37,350 bases of DNA, taken from NCBI GenBank assembly GCA_002728755.1, contig PBVT01000123.1:64538-101887 (forward strand), read 5' to 3'. Position numbers and translations under genes: made by a program. Position 1 is the first letter of the stretch. Each line of letters opens with the position of its first letter. Positions 18,729-27,660 of this stretch are shown here, one piece after another. The stretch comes from Myxococcales bacterium (lineage in GTDB: Bacteria; Myxococcota_A; UBA9042; UBA3505). A model generated the notes under the pieces. The model saw only the letters and a program-made list of their open reading frames with translations. It had not been told where the DNA came from and did no database searches.

Positions 18729-19733
18729 ATGAGCAACCCCCTGGTCACCGTTATGATGGGAAGCCCCAGAGATTTCCCCATTATGAAAGCTGGAACAGAT
18801 CTACTAGAAAAACTAGGTGTTCCCTTTGAAGTCTTTGTTTCCTCCGCCCACAAAACGCCGATTCGTACCCACCATTATGTGGAAGCGCTCTCCAGCCGTG
18901 GTGTAGAAGTTGTCATCGGTGGTGCTGGTGCTGCCGCCCATCTGGCGGGTGTCGTCGCTGCGTCGTTCCCTGGCCCCGTAATCGCCGTACCCATCGCGGC
19001 CACGGAATTACAAGGAGCTGACGCCCTTCTGGCCATGGTACAGATGCCATCGGGCGTACCCGTCGCAACGGTCGCCATCGATCAGCCTGGAGCCGAGAAT
19101 GCCGCCATCCTGGCCGCCCAGATTCTGGCGAAGAAACATCCTGCTATCGCGGCGTCCCTTTCCGAGCTGCAGTCCAAAGCGCATAAGCCCTCCGATGCCC
19201 CCACATCAACGCAAGGCCCCCGAGTTGCTGTCGTATGTGCGAGCGAGACCGACCGCCCGTTCATGAAGCGAACCACGGCCATCTTAGAAGAGCTCGACAT
19301 CTCCTTCGAAGTCACCGTGCAGAGCCCGGTACGAGATCCGGAAGGAACACGGGCCTATGCACAAGGTCTTGCGGAACGAGGTGTAGAGGTCATCATCGGC
19401 GGCGCTGGCGCATCAGCCTACCTCTGTGGCGCACTGGCCGCCTACGTACATCTGCCGGTCATCTCCGTGCCACTTCCTACCACGCAGCTGGCGGGCCTCG
19501 ACTCACTTCTCTCCTCGGTACAGATGCCATCTGGAACTCCCGTAGCCACCGTAGCGATCGGCCCCATGGGTGCAAAGAACGCAGCGCTTCTGGCTGCGCA
19601 GATGCTCTCTGTGAATGATTCGGCTCTTGGCTCCCGCCTGGCAGATCACCGCAGCAATATCGGTAAAACCCTCATCCAAGAGGCCGATGCGCTGATGGAA
19701 ACTCTTCCCGAAGAACAACGAGGCAAGCAATAA
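18729..19733 (+). CDS. purE: Tandem-domain PurE (5-(carboxyamino)imidazole ribonucleotide mutase type) with degenerate second domain
   Basis: 334 residues, about twice the normal PurE length. Domain 1 (about 5-150) has the full class I signature: MGSPRDFPIM, SSAHKTP with the catalytic His41, GGAGAAAHLAG with His71, and QMPSGVPVATVAI. Domain 2 (about 165-300) is clearly homologous (same GVEVxIGGAGA, QMPSG-PVATVAI and NAALLAAQ strings), but MGSPRD has become CASETD, the SAHKTP loop has become SPVRDP (His replaced by Val201) and AHLAG has become AYLCG (His replaced by Tyr231). Domain 1 should interconvert N5-CAIR and CAIR in purine synthesis; domain 2 is probably structural or regulatory. No purK is adjacent; argF follows after 28 bp. 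Confidence 0.92.
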   Translation: MSNPLVTVMMGSPRDFPIMKAGTDLLEKLGVPFEVFVSSAHKTPIRTHHYVEALSSRGVEVVIGGAGAAAHLAGVVAASFPGPVIAVPIAATELQGADALLAMVQMPSGVPVATVAIDQPGAENAAILAAQILAKKHPAIAASLSELQSKAHKPSDAPTSTQGPRVAVVCASETDRPFMKRTTAILEELDISFEVTVQSPVRDPEGTRAYAQGLAERGVEVIIGGAGASAYLCGALAAYVHLPVISVPLPTTQLAGLDSLLSSVQMPSGTPVATVAIGPMGAKNAALLAAQMLSVNDSALGSRLADHRSNIGKTLIQEADALMETLPEEQRGKQ

Positions 19734-19761
19734 GCTGGCATCGCCATAAGGAATTGCTCCC

Positions 19762-20715
19762 ATGAATCCACAATACGAGACCCTTCGACCTCTAAAAGGT
19801 GCCTCCCTGGGCACCTTGAGTACAATCACCCCGGACCAGCTCGATGCGCTCCTGACATTGGCCTCCGAGGTCAAGGCAAATCCGGACCCTTATCGTCAAT
19901 GTTTGAAAGACAAGAGCTTCGCCCTGGTCTTTGAAAAACATAGCACGAGAACCCGGGTGTCCTTTGAAGTGGGTGTGCATGAGTTGGGTGGTAATCCGAT
20001 CTTCTTATCGCGCAATGAGATCCAATTAGGACGCGGCGAACCCATCGAAGATACGGCAATGGTCCTCTCCCGCTATGTCCAGGGCATCGTTTTACGAACC
20101 TACGGGCAAGAACGGTTCGATGCTATGGCGGGGGCGTCCACCATTCCCGTCATCAACGCGTTGACCGATCAGTTCCATCCATGCCAGGTGCTAGCCGATC
20201 TGCAGACCATTCGTGAACATCGCGGGGCTCTGGCCGGTAAAACACTCACCTGGATAGGTGACGGTAATAATATGGCCCACTCGTTGATGTTGGGCTGTGC
20301 GTTGAGCGGTATGCACTTCCGAGCTGCCTCGCCAGATGGCTACCTCTGTAACCCAGATGTGGTGCAGACCGCGGAAACCATCGCAGCCAATACGGGAGCG
20401 ACCCTACGTCTTATGACCGATCCCCAGGGCGCCGTAGACGGCTGTGATGTGGTCGTTACGGATGTGTTCACCAGCATGGGCCAGGAAGACGAACAGGCGA
20501 AACGCCTGCAAGCGTTTGAGGGCTACCAGGTGAACGAAGCTCTTATGAACCGAGCCCAATCCGACGCTCTCTTCCTGCATTGCCTACCAGCGCACCGTGG
20601 TGAAGAGGTTACAGCCGAGGTGATCGATGGGCGATGGTCGGTGGTCTGGGACGAAGCGGAAAACCGCCTACACGCCCAGAAAGCGCTCATGTTGGCTCTT
20701 ATGGGAGCACTATAA
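19762..20715 (+). CDS. argF: Ornithine carbamoyltransferase
   Basis: 317 residues. It makes citrulline from ornithine and carbamoyl phosphate in arginine synthesis, cytoplasmic. Seen are the carbamoyl-phosphate loop EKHSTRTRVSFEVG, the DQFHPCQVLAD motif, DGNNMAHSLM (ornithine side) and the catalytic-loop Cys in LHCLPAHRGEEV, which together separate it from aspartate carbamoyltransferase. AAGGA lies 9 nt before the ATG. It is 28 bp after the purE-like gene and 84 bp before the ribBA-like gene, all on the same strand. Confidence 0.96.
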   Translation: MNPQYETLRPLKGASLGTLSTITPDQLDALLTLASEVKANPDPYRQCLKDKSFALVFEKHSTRTRVSFEVGVHELGGNPIFLSRNEIQLGRGEPIEDTAMVLSRYVQGIVLRTYGQERFDAMAGASTIPVINALTDQFHPCQVLADLQTIREHRGALAGKTLTWIGDGNNMAHSLMLGCALSGMHFRAASPDGYLCNPDVVQTAETIAANTGATLRLMTDPQGAVDGCDVVVTDVFTSMGQEDEQAKRLQAFEGYQVNEALMNRAQSDALFLHCLPAHRGEEVTAEVIDGRWSVVWDEAENRLHAQKALMLALMGAL

Positions 20716-20799
20716 CCAGAGCACCTGCTTCGATGTCCTGCGCGTCTTTTCCTTGACGAAGCGACAGGAAGACAGGCAGACCTGGCATTCGAGTTCATC

Positions 20800-22014
20800 A
20801 TGGCAGAATCTACACCATATTCCGCACGTATCGACGCTGCGATCTCCGCCCTCCGCAAAGGTCGAATGGTATTGCTTATGCAATCCACTCCCGATGCAGA
20901 GGAAGGAGCGCTTGTTGTTCTTGGCATGCGAACGACTCCCGATCATATCAACTTTATGAGTCTTCACGCTCGCGGCCTTATCTGTGTCGCCATATCCCGG
21001 CTTCGAGCAGAACGATTACGGCTCCAACCGCAATCCCCGAATTCACGACATCCTCGCGCCGAAGATGTCTTGACCTCAATCGAAGCCCGTACGGGGGTTT
21101 CCACGGGTATCAGCGCCGCCGATCGAGCGCGAACTGTGCGTGTTCTTGCGGATGAACGGAGTGAGCCCGATGACCTGGTCGGTCCCGGCCATGTCTTTCC
21201 TGTTACCGTCGAAAGTCGGGGTGTGTTCGGAGCGCAGAAAATTCCCGAGGGAGCTACCGACCTCGCGCGGTTGGCGGGCTTCCCACCGGTGGGTACCTAC
21301 TGCAAGATACTTGGGGCCGATGGAGAAATCCTCGGCGCGACGGGTCTGCAGAAACTGGCGGAAGAATATAATCTTCCCCAGGTCTCTATCGAAGATATTA
21401 TGCGCACCCGTGTTCGTCAGGAAGTCCTGGTTCAATGCGAAGAGACCAAGGCCCAGAATACGCGATATGGCCACTTCACGGCGCACACCTACCGTAGTGA
21501 ATTCGATGATGTACGTCATCTCGCACTTGTACATGGAAATGTGACCGGAACAACACCTCTGGTTCGGATTCATTCCCAATGCCTTACGGGCGATGTATTC
21601 GGCTCTCTACGATGCGACTGCGGTGCACAGTTGGAGATGGCCATGGAGCAGATCTCCAATGATGGGGCCGGTATCATCGTCTATCTGCTACAAGAAGGAC
21701 GCGGTATTGGTTTGACCAATAAAGTCCGAGCGTACGCACTACAGGACAAGGGTCAGGACACGGTAGAAGCCAACCTATCCCTTGGGTTCCAGGCCGACCT
21801 GCGAGACTTCAGTGTCGCAGCGCATGTTCTCGAAGATCTCGGAGTCCATGCCTGTCGACTGATGACCAACAACCCCCGCAAGATCGAACAGCTCGAAAAC
21901 GCCGGGATAGAGATCACGGAACGGATCAGCCTCGAAACATCTCCAGATGATCGGACCCGCACCTACCTGAAGGCCAAGAAAGATAAGCTTGGCCATCTAC
22001 TCAACCAGGTTTGA
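20800..22014 (+). CDS. ribBA: RibBA-type fusion: degenerate DHBP synthase domain plus GTP cyclohydrolase II
   Basis: 404 residues in the RibBA layout. The C-terminal half (about 205-400) is an intact GTP cyclohydrolase II: the zinc site SQCLTGDVFGSLRCDCG, QEGRGIGLTNKVRAYALQ, DTVEAN, and LMTNNPRKIEQL. The N-terminal half is recognisable as DHBP synthase (INFMSLHARGLICVA, STGISAADRARTV, GHVFPV), but several catalytic positions are changed. The metal loop that is normally DRENEGD reads PDAEEGA (31-37), the His of the GHTEA motif is Ile148, and the Glu of CEI is Lys169. The GTP cyclohydrolase step should work; the DHBP synthase step probably does not, unless another ribB exists elsewhere. The residue comparison is from memory of the family. 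Confidence 0.92.
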   Translation: MAESTPYSARIDAAISALRKGRMVLLMQSTPDAEEGALVVLGMRTTPDHINFMSLHARGLICVAISRLRAERLRLQPQSPNSRHPRAEDVLTSIEARTGVSTGISAADRARTVRVLADERSEPDDLVGPGHVFPVTVESRGVFGAQKIPEGATDLARLAGFPPVGTYCKILGADGEILGATGLQKLAEEYNLPQVSIEDIMRTRVRQEVLVQCEETKAQNTRYGHFTAHTYRSEFDDVRHLALVHGNVTGTTPLVRIHSQCLTGDVFGSLRCDCGAQLEMAMEQISNDGAGIIVYLLQEGRGIGLTNKVRAYALQDKGQDTVEANLSLGFQADLRDFSVAAHVLEDLGVHACRLMTNNPRKIEQLENAGIEITERISLETSPDDRTRTYLKAKKDKLGHLLNQV

Positions 22015-22048
22015 GCGCCCGACATTGTAGACGGTTCCAGGCGTCGTT

Positions 22049-23428
22049 CTAGAGATCTTTGATGGCCGCGGTGACCTCAGTCATCGCCTTCTTGGCATCG
22101 CCAAAGAACATCAATGTATTATCGGCCGCGAAGAGCGGATTGGGGATCTTGGCGTAGCCAGGTGAGAGGCTACGTTTCACAACAACCACTGTCGTCGCCT
22201 TATCCACATCGATGATGGGCATACCCGAGATGGGCCCCACCGGCTCACGAGCCATGGGATTTACGACGTCATTCGCTCCAATGACAATCGCGACATCTGT
22301 CTGCTGAATCGCCGCGTTCGATTGGTCCAGATCGAGGAGTTTGTCGTAATCGATATCGGCCTCGGCAAGCAATACATTCATATGCCCCGGCATACGACCC
22401 GCAACCGGATGAATACCAAAGGTCACATCGACTCCACGAGACTCTAGTAGATTGCTCAGATCGCGAACGGCGTGCTGGGCCTGGGCAACGGCCATACCGT
22501 AACCGGGTATGAACATCACGCTACGACAGGATTCCATAACCATCGCGAGCTCATCACCCGAGGTCGACTTGATCTTACCAGCGTAGATTTCGTCTGCGTC
22601 CGGGCCACCACCTGAGGGTGCAAACTCACCGAAGAGCACATCAAAGAGTTTACGGTCCATGGCCTTACACATGATCGCGGTCAGAATAAGACCCGAGGCT
22701 CCAACCAGAGAGCCGGCGATGATCAATACCGTATTGCCAACAACGAAACCGGTCGCTGCAGCGGCCAGCCCCGACATAGAGTTCAATAGCGCGATAACCA
22801 CGGGCATGTCGCCACCACCGATGGGCACCGTCAGCATAATACCGAAGAACAGGGAGACACCCGCGATGGTCCAGAACGTCCAGGTGGTCTCCGGGGCCGT
22901 ACAGAACCATATCGCCAAGCCGAGTACGACAAGGCCCACCAGGATATTGTAGATATGGTGTTTGGGGAGGCGGAAATCTCGCAGAGAACCGTTGAGTTTT
23001 CCGAAGGCCACCAGACTACCAGTCAAGGTAACGCCACCGATCAAAACCGACGCTACGGTCGCGGTTGTAAACTCGACAGCCAGCTCCGGATTACCGGACT
23101 GCCTATAGAATTCTGCGGCGGCCACCAGAGCAGAGGCACCACCACCGAGTCCGTTAAACATCGCGACCAGTTCCGGCATCTTGGTCATCTGGACACGGGT
23201 GGCCAGAAGGAAACCAATCACCGTACCGAGAGCGATTCCTCCGGCGATAACCTTGTAGTCGAGAACCCCCTGGTCCGCCAAGGTCGCTGCAATAGCGACA
23301 AGCATTCCCAAAGCCCCGAGTTGATTACCACGGACAGCCGTCTTCGGCCGGGTGAGCCCCTTCAGACCCATGATAAAGAGTACCGAAGCGCCCAGATACG
23401 CCAGTTGAATTATTTCCACGCGTTCCAT
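22049..23428 (-). CDS. pntB: NAD(P) transhydrogenase subunit beta
   Basis: 459 residues. The N-terminal 260 residues are mostly hydrophobic helices that form the proton channel (for example LIGGVTLTGSLVAFGKLNG). The C-terminal domain III binds NADP: PGYGMAVAQAQHAVRDL, GIHPVAGRMPGHMNVLLAEA, VIGANDVVNP and the closing KRSLSPGYAKIPNPLF. It couples hydride transfer from NADH to NADP with proton entry, supplying NADPH. It starts 4 bp after the stop of the small alpha-2 gene. It is the third gene of a three-subunit operon of the Rhodospirillum type. Confidence 0.97.
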   Translation of the reverse strand: MERVEIIQLAYLGASVLFIMGLKGLTRPKTAVRGNQLGALGMLVAIAATLADQGVLDYKVIAGGIALGTVIGFLLATRVQMTKMPELVAMFNGLGGGASALVAAAEFYRQSGNPELAVEFTTATVASVLIGGVTLTGSLVAFGKLNGSLRDFRLPKHHIYNILVGLVVLGLAIWFCTAPETTWTFWTIAGVSLFFGIMLTVPIGGGDMPVVIALLNSMSGLAAAATGFVVGNTVLIIAGSLVGASGLILTAIMCKAMDRKLFDVLFGEFAPSGGGPDADEIYAGKIKSTSGDELAMVMESCRSVMFIPGYGMAVAQAQHAVRDLSNLLESRGVDVTFGIHPVAGRMPGHMNVLLAEADIDYDKLLDLDQSNAAIQQTDVAIVIGANDVVNPMAREPVGPISGMPIIDVDKATTVVVVKRSLSPGYAKIPNPLFAADNTLMFFGDAKKAMTEVTAAIKDL

Positions 23429-23432
23429 CGGC

Positions 23433-23705
23433 TCAGTCCTTCTTCTTGAACATGTCGAGCATTCGGTGGGTTACCAGGAACCCGCCGACGACATTGATGG
23501 TCGCAAATACGATTGCGCCAAATCCGATCCATGTGGCCGTATTCGGATCCGCTGCACCGCTCACCAATATGGCACCTACAACCGCAATCCCTGAGATGGC
23601 GTTGGAGCCTGACATCAGAGGCGTATGTAGAGTCGGCGGTACTTTCGTAATGATCTCGAAGCCGACAAAGACAGCGAGCATGAAGATGGTCAGTAATGTA
23701 ATCAT
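23433..23705 (-). CDS. pntAB: NAD(P) transhydrogenase subunit alpha part 2 (membrane)
   Basis: 90 residues with three membrane helices (ITLLTIFMLAVFVGFEII, NAISGIAVVGAILVS and IGFGAIVFATINVVGGFLV). KVPPTLHTPLMSGSNAISGI is the family signature. It provides the alpha-side membrane helices of the enzyme, separate from the soluble NAD-binding part. The ATG overlaps the pntA stop by 4 bp. The split into two alpha genes is normal outside the enterobacteria. Confidence 0.95.
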   Translation of the reverse strand: MITLLTIFMLAVFVGFEIITKVPPTLHTPLMSGSNAISGIAVVGAILVSGAADPNTATWIGFGAIVFATINVVGGFLVTHRMLDMFKKKD

Positions 23706-24895
23706 TCTGCCCCCTCCTCGGTCTTAGGTGCGCGTTCCGGCAACTCCAGAATCGAGCGCAGACGTGCGTTATGAACTTCACCAGCATAGGCTGCCAGAGT
23801 TCCATCCACGACCTCATCGTCGAGGTCGAGAGTCAACTCCTGTTCGCCATACGCAAGTTTCAACAGGGTCACCACGTTCTTCCCAAACATCCGGCTGGCG
23901 TCGAAGGGTACCGTAGACGGTAGGTTCAACGGTCCAGAGATCGTAACCCCATGTTTGACCACCGTCTGCGCCGGCTCCGTAAGACGACAATTGCCGCCTC
24001 GTTCCGCCGCGAGATCGATGATAACCGAACCGGCTTTCATGGCCTGAACCATCTCTTCCGTAACCAACTCCGGTGACGGTCGGCCAGGAATCGCCGCAGT
24101 CGTGATGACGACATCCGAACGGGAGACGACTTCTTTTAGAAGTGCCCGTTGTTTCTGCAGGAAATCCTCGCCCTGTGCCTTCGCGTATCCACCGGCGTCC
24201 TCGGAACCTTCTGTCTCCAGATCGAGCTCCACGAACTTCGCGCCAACACTCTGTACCTGGTCCTTAACGACGGGGCGGATATCGTAGCCTTCTACCACCG
24301 CACCCAGGCGCTTAGCCGTCGCCATAGCTTGCAGTCCGGCGACGCCCGCTCCCAATACGAAGACCTTGGCCGGTGGGATCGTACCCGCGGCGGTCATCAT
24401 CATCGGGAAGATTCTTGGCAACTGCGCGCTGGCCATCAAGACCGCTTTGTAGCCGGCGAGGGTGGCCATCGACGAGAGAACGTCCATGCTCTGGGCGCGA
24501 GTAATTCGAGGGACAAGCTCGAGCGCAAAGAGGGTGCCTCCGGTCTCTGCTGCACTCTGCATCGCCGCTGTATCGTCAAGCGGAGCACAGGTCGCAACCA
24601 GTACTTTACCTTTCTTTAAGACATCGAGATCGGCGTCTTTATTATCTGGGTTGGCTCCCAGTGCCCGTACGCAACATACGATATCGGCGGCGTCCACGAC
24701 AGAGTCGCGGGTCGCTTCGATTCGGGCGCCTGCATCCACATAATCCTGGTCACTAATGACCGCTCCCTGACCGGCCGAGGCCTCGATTACGACTTCAAAG
24801 CCAGCCTTCGTGAGCTCAGAGACCGATGCGGGAGTCAACGCTACGCGTAACTCGTCCGGATGCGACTCACGTGTTACTCCAACAGTTAACGGCAC
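23702..24895 (-). CDS. pntAA: NAD(P) transhydrogenase subunit alpha part 1 (NAD-binding)
   Basis: 397 residues from a GTG start at 24895, with GGAGG 7 nt upstream. It is related to alanine dehydrogenase: VGVTRESHPDELRVALTP at the start, FVLGAGVAGLQAMATAKRLG for NAD, YDIRPVVKDQVQSVGAKF, and VITTAAIPGRPSPELV. It is the soluble domain I that binds NADH. It is the first gene of the pnt operon. The 135-bp gap before it carries no hairpin that could stop transcription from ddl, so read-through is possible. Confidence 0.96.
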   Translation of the reverse strand: MPLTVGVTRESHPDELRVALTPASVSELTKAGFEVVIEASAGQGAVISDQDYVDAGARIEATRDSVVDAADIVCCVRALGANPDNKDADLDVLKKGKVLVATCAPLDDTAAMQSAAETGGTLFALELVPRITRAQSMDVLSSMATLAGYKAVLMASAQLPRIFPMMMTAAGTIPPAKVFVLGAGVAGLQAMATAKRLGAVVEGYDIRPVVKDQVQSVGAKFVELDLETEGSEDAGGYAKAQGEDFLQKQRALLKEVVSRSDVVITTAAIPGRPSPELVTEEMVQAMKAGSVIIDLAAERGGNCRLTEPAQTVVKHGVTISGPLNLPSTVPFDASRMFGKNVVTLLKLAYGEQELTLDLDDEVVDGTLAAYAGEVHNARLRSILELPERAPKTEEGAE

Positions 24896-25030
24896 GAAAA
24901 CACCTCCGCCAGATGTGTTGGCCCGAACGGATCCGGACCGAAAGGTTGGCCAAACATACCGCAGTTACGCGGGATTACCAAGTCACAAATAAAGTACCAG
25001 GTTCACAAAACTCATTTCGTGCTCGACCAT

Positions 25031-26047
25031 CTATGTCGAACGAGCCAATGCGCGTTGCGCGAGGAGACATACAAGCTCTGAAAAACTAAGTCCAGCAGCT
25101 CGTGCCCCCTTCGGAAACAGTGACGCTGGAGTCAGGCCAGGTATTGTATTGGTCTCTAATAGGACCGGACCATCGGGACCCCAGATCATGTCGGTACGGC
25201 TGAAGTCACGGCAACCGAGTGTTCGATGGGCTCGTAACCCAAGCTCGGTCAAACGCGCCAGTTTCTCCCGTGACACCGGTGCAGGACAGATCTCATCGAC
25301 ACGCTCGGCATCGTATTTGATCTCCAGGGTAAAGAATTCTTCATCCCCTTTGGGTTTAATGAGGATTGGTGGCAGAGGTTTCGGGCCCTCTTCATCCTCA
25401 AGAATCGCCACGGTGAACTCTTCTCCCTCGACCTGCTCTTCAAATAATAACGATTGGCCAGAACGGCGCGCTGCGGCGAGAGTCTTCTGTGCATCGTCAA
25501 CGGTTCCTTCCAGACGTATCCCATAGGATGAACCGTTTCGAAGTGGTTTGGAGAATACCGGAAAGCACAGGTCTTCACCGAGTCCCGCGGCCACATCACG
25601 AACGGGCCGTGGATCGTCGGCGTGAATCACAACGCCCTTGGCGACCGGTAGACCCGCCTCCTGGTACACAAGCCGCGTGAGCGACTTATCCATAGCCACA
25701 CTACTCACCGCCGCATCGGAGCCGGTATACGGAATCCCCACAAGCTCCAGCCCAGCCTGGATGATACCACCTTCACCGGTGGGCCCATGCAACGCGACGA
25801 AGACGGCGTCATAATCGCGACGGAGATTGTCTAGAGCACGACCAAGAGTACGGACCTGGTCCTCCGGATAGTTCCAGAGTCCATCCCGTCCAATTACGAT
25901 CCCGGTGACCTTCAACCCGCCCTTTTCAAGGCCTTCGACCACCGCATTACCCGACATAAGGCTGATATCGTGTTCGTCGTCCAGCCCGCCCATGAGCACC
26001 GCCACGCGTGGGATCGCAGTACCAACGGATTGTTTATCAATATTCAT
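25031..26047 (-). CDS. ddl: D-alanine--D-alanine ligase
   Basis: 338 residues. ATG 26047 is chosen because the normal Ddl start (AVLMGGLDDEHDISLMSG) follows shortly after; the frame is open 25 codons further. ATP-grasp features: ALHGPTGEGGIIQAGLELVG, MDKSLTRLVYQEAGLPV, NGSSYGIRL, EEQVEGEEFTVAIL and the metal-binding end LLETNTIPGLTPASLFPKGA. It joins two D-Ala for peptidoglycan. The N-terminal GG-x-x-x-EHDIS resembles the EHDVS of VanA-type and some Ddl proteins, which does not by itself change the predicted specificity. It is divergent from the deoxynucleoside kinase gene. Confidence 0.94.
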   Translation of the reverse strand: MNIDKQSVGTAIPRVAVLMGGLDDEHDISLMSGNAVVEGLEKGGLKVTGIVIGRDGLWNYPEDQVRTLGRALDNLRRDYDAVFVALHGPTGEGGIIQAGLELVGIPYTGSDAAVSSVAMDKSLTRLVYQEAGLPVAKGVVIHADDPRPVRDVAAGLGEDLCFPVFSKPLRNGSSYGIRLEGTVDDAQKTLAAARRSGQSLLFEEQVEGEEFTVAILEDEEGPKPLPPILIKPKGDEEFFTLEIKYDAERVDEICPAPVSREKLARLTELGLRAHRTLGCRDFSRTDMIWGPDGPVLLETNTIPGLTPASLFPKGARAAGLSFSELVCLLAQRALARST

Positions 26048-26213
26048 GGGATAAAAACTCCAAAGACTTACAAATCTGAAGCGTTGCCTGGTGTCGCATG
26101 ACTGACGCAACAAAGCAAGCACTAGAACGGGTTCATCAGATGACGTGCATTTGAAACAATTCCGCGTTAGGTTGTCGACCTGTTCGAGTTGGATTTAGGT
26201 GAAGGGGTATCCG

Positions 26214-26837
26214 ATGGGGCCCAGATATCTGGCGATTGCGGGAAATATTGGAGCGGGCAAATCAACGTTGGTTGGTTTTTTAGCCAAACGTTTTGGGGTT
26301 CGACCACTCTACGAACCCGTGGGAGACAACCCCTATCTGGAAGATTTCTACGAGGATATGAAGACCTGGGCCTTTCAGTCACAGATCTTCTACCTCTCAC
26401 GAAAATACGCGCTCCACGCCGAAGCCGAACGAACGAGCGACAGGATCGTTTTGGACCGAAGCATCTACGAAGACGCCGACATCTTCGCCGAAGCCCTGCG
26501 CGCTCGACGGGTTCTTACAGGGCGGGACTACGCGACCTATCGGGAGCTCTACGAAGTGATCAAAGCCAATGTGCGGGCACCCGACCTGATGGTCTATCTG
26601 CGCTGCTCCGTTCGTGGTCTACGACGACGCATCAAAGTGCGTGGACGAGCCATGGAACAGGCTCTCCCTACAGGGTATCTCCGCCGCCTAAACGACCGCT
26701 ACGATCGCTGGTTCGAGAACTACGATCTCGGTCCGAAAGCGATCATAGAGACGGATAAGCTCGATTATCTGCACGATCTGATCGATCGGGTCGACCTGAT
26801 TGAACAGATCGAAAGCCTATTGGATATCAAGGTCTGA
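26214..26837 (+). CDS. Deoxynucleoside kinase (dGK/dAK/dCK family)
   Basis: 207 residues. AAGGGG lies 6 nt before ATG 26214; a GTG five codons earlier is the alternative start. Visible motifs: P-loop LAIAGNIGAGKST, EPVGDNPYLEDFY for the nucleoside, IVLDRSIYEDADIFAE (the DRS motif) and the Arg-rich lid RRRIKVRGRAMEQ. It phosphorylates deoxynucleosides for dNTP salvage. Exact base preference cannot be given. It ends 4 bp before a convergent cyclophilin gene. Confidence 0.92.
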   Translation: MGPRYLAIAGNIGAGKSTLVGFLAKRFGVRPLYEPVGDNPYLEDFYEDMKTWAFQSQIFYLSRKYALHAEAERTSDRIVLDRSIYEDADIFAEALRARRVLTGRDYATYRELYEVIKANVRAPDLMVYLRCSVRGLRRRIKVRGRAMEQALPTGYLRRLNDRYDRWFENYDLGPKAIIETDKLDYLHDLIDRVDLIEQIESLLDIKV

Positions 26838-26841
26838 ACCG

Positions 26842-27522
26842 TCAGCGCTTTTTCGACGCTTTCGATTTCACCAGACTCATCGACTTGATGTAATCCAACA
26901 TCGGGAACGACTTCTTTAGATAGGCGTTGCCTTCATACTGAATTCGGTTCTGATCGGGACCTCGGCCTCGCGGCGCACCTTCGCCATAACCCGTGTACAG
27001 CGAGTTCACGATATCCATCCCTTTGACGACCTTTCCAATGGGAGCGAAGCCCATCGCGTCGAGGCGAATATTGTCAGAAAAATTGATAAACATCTGGGTG
27101 GTCCGGGTATGTTGGCCAGCCGTCGCGAAGGTCAGATAGCCGGTCATATTCGACTGGACCACACGGTCATCTTTGATCTTTGCCGGCCGCCATAGCTTGG
27201 ACACCTCAGGGTTTCCGTGGATACCGAACTGCACCATGAAACCATCAATCGCCCGGAAAAACGCTACATCCGTAAAATATCCGCTGACAACCAGGTTGTA
27301 GAACCGGTCGGCTCCCAGGGGTGCCCAGGATCGATTGATCTCCAGAACGAAGGTTCCCTGGGTGGTGTTCACATTCACCTGATAGATATCGGGAGCCTTG
27401 GCATTCAGAGTCGCAGGTTTAAGAAAACTTGGTTTTGAAGCCTGGGCGGTCGCCATCGAAGGCAGAGCCAGAAGGCAGATAGCAAATACGAAAGCGGCAT
27501 ATACAAAGAGATTACGTTTCAT
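26842..27522 (-). CDS. Cyclophilin-type peptidyl-prolyl isomerase, exported
   Basis: 226 residues. It has a signal peptide MKRNLFVYAAFVFAICLLAL ending near AQA. The cyclophilin fold is shown by TTQGTFVLEINRSWAPLGADRFYNLV, then VAFFRAIDGFMVQFGIHG (catalytic Arg, Phe and Gln kept) and GYLTFATAGQHTRTTQMFINF. The usual GGD after MVQ is replaced by FGI, a common variant in bacterial and peroxisomal members. The C-terminal tail is basic (SKASKKR). GAGGAAA lies before the ATG. This is a third prolyl isomerase in the window, with the two parvulins, and is expected in the periplasm. Confidence 0.92.
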   Translation of the reverse strand: MKRNLFVYAAFVFAICLLALPSMATAQASKPSFLKPATLNAKAPDIYQVNVNTTQGTFVLEINRSWAPLGADRFYNLVVSGYFTDVAFFRAIDGFMVQFGIHGNPEVSKLWRPAKIKDDRVVQSNMTGYLTFATAGQHTRTTQMFINFSDNIRLDAMGFAPIGKVVKGMDIVNSLYTGYGEGAPRGRGPDQNRIQYEGNAYLKKSFPMLDYIKSMSLVKSKASKKR

Positions 27523-27660
27523 TCGGTTTCCTCATAGAAAGGCGCGGAATCAGGGACGAGAATGGCGCATGATGAAAGAGATTCGCACGGGATGCAAGGC
27601 TATTTATCGAACGACAGAATACTTTTCATAACGGGCAATACAACGCACGATTTTTCCAGC

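Noticed and set aside
22015..22048. Terminator in the short convergent gaps (also 2740-2749, 8943-8948, 26838-26841)
   Set aside because: Gaps of 4-34 bp hold no GC-rich stem followed by T; termination must lie within coding sequence or be factor-dependent.
25031..26047. VanA-type D-Ala-D-Lac ligase
   Set aside because: EHDIS near the N-terminus recalls VanA, but the remaining motifs and the lack of vanH/vanX neighbours fit a normal Ddl.
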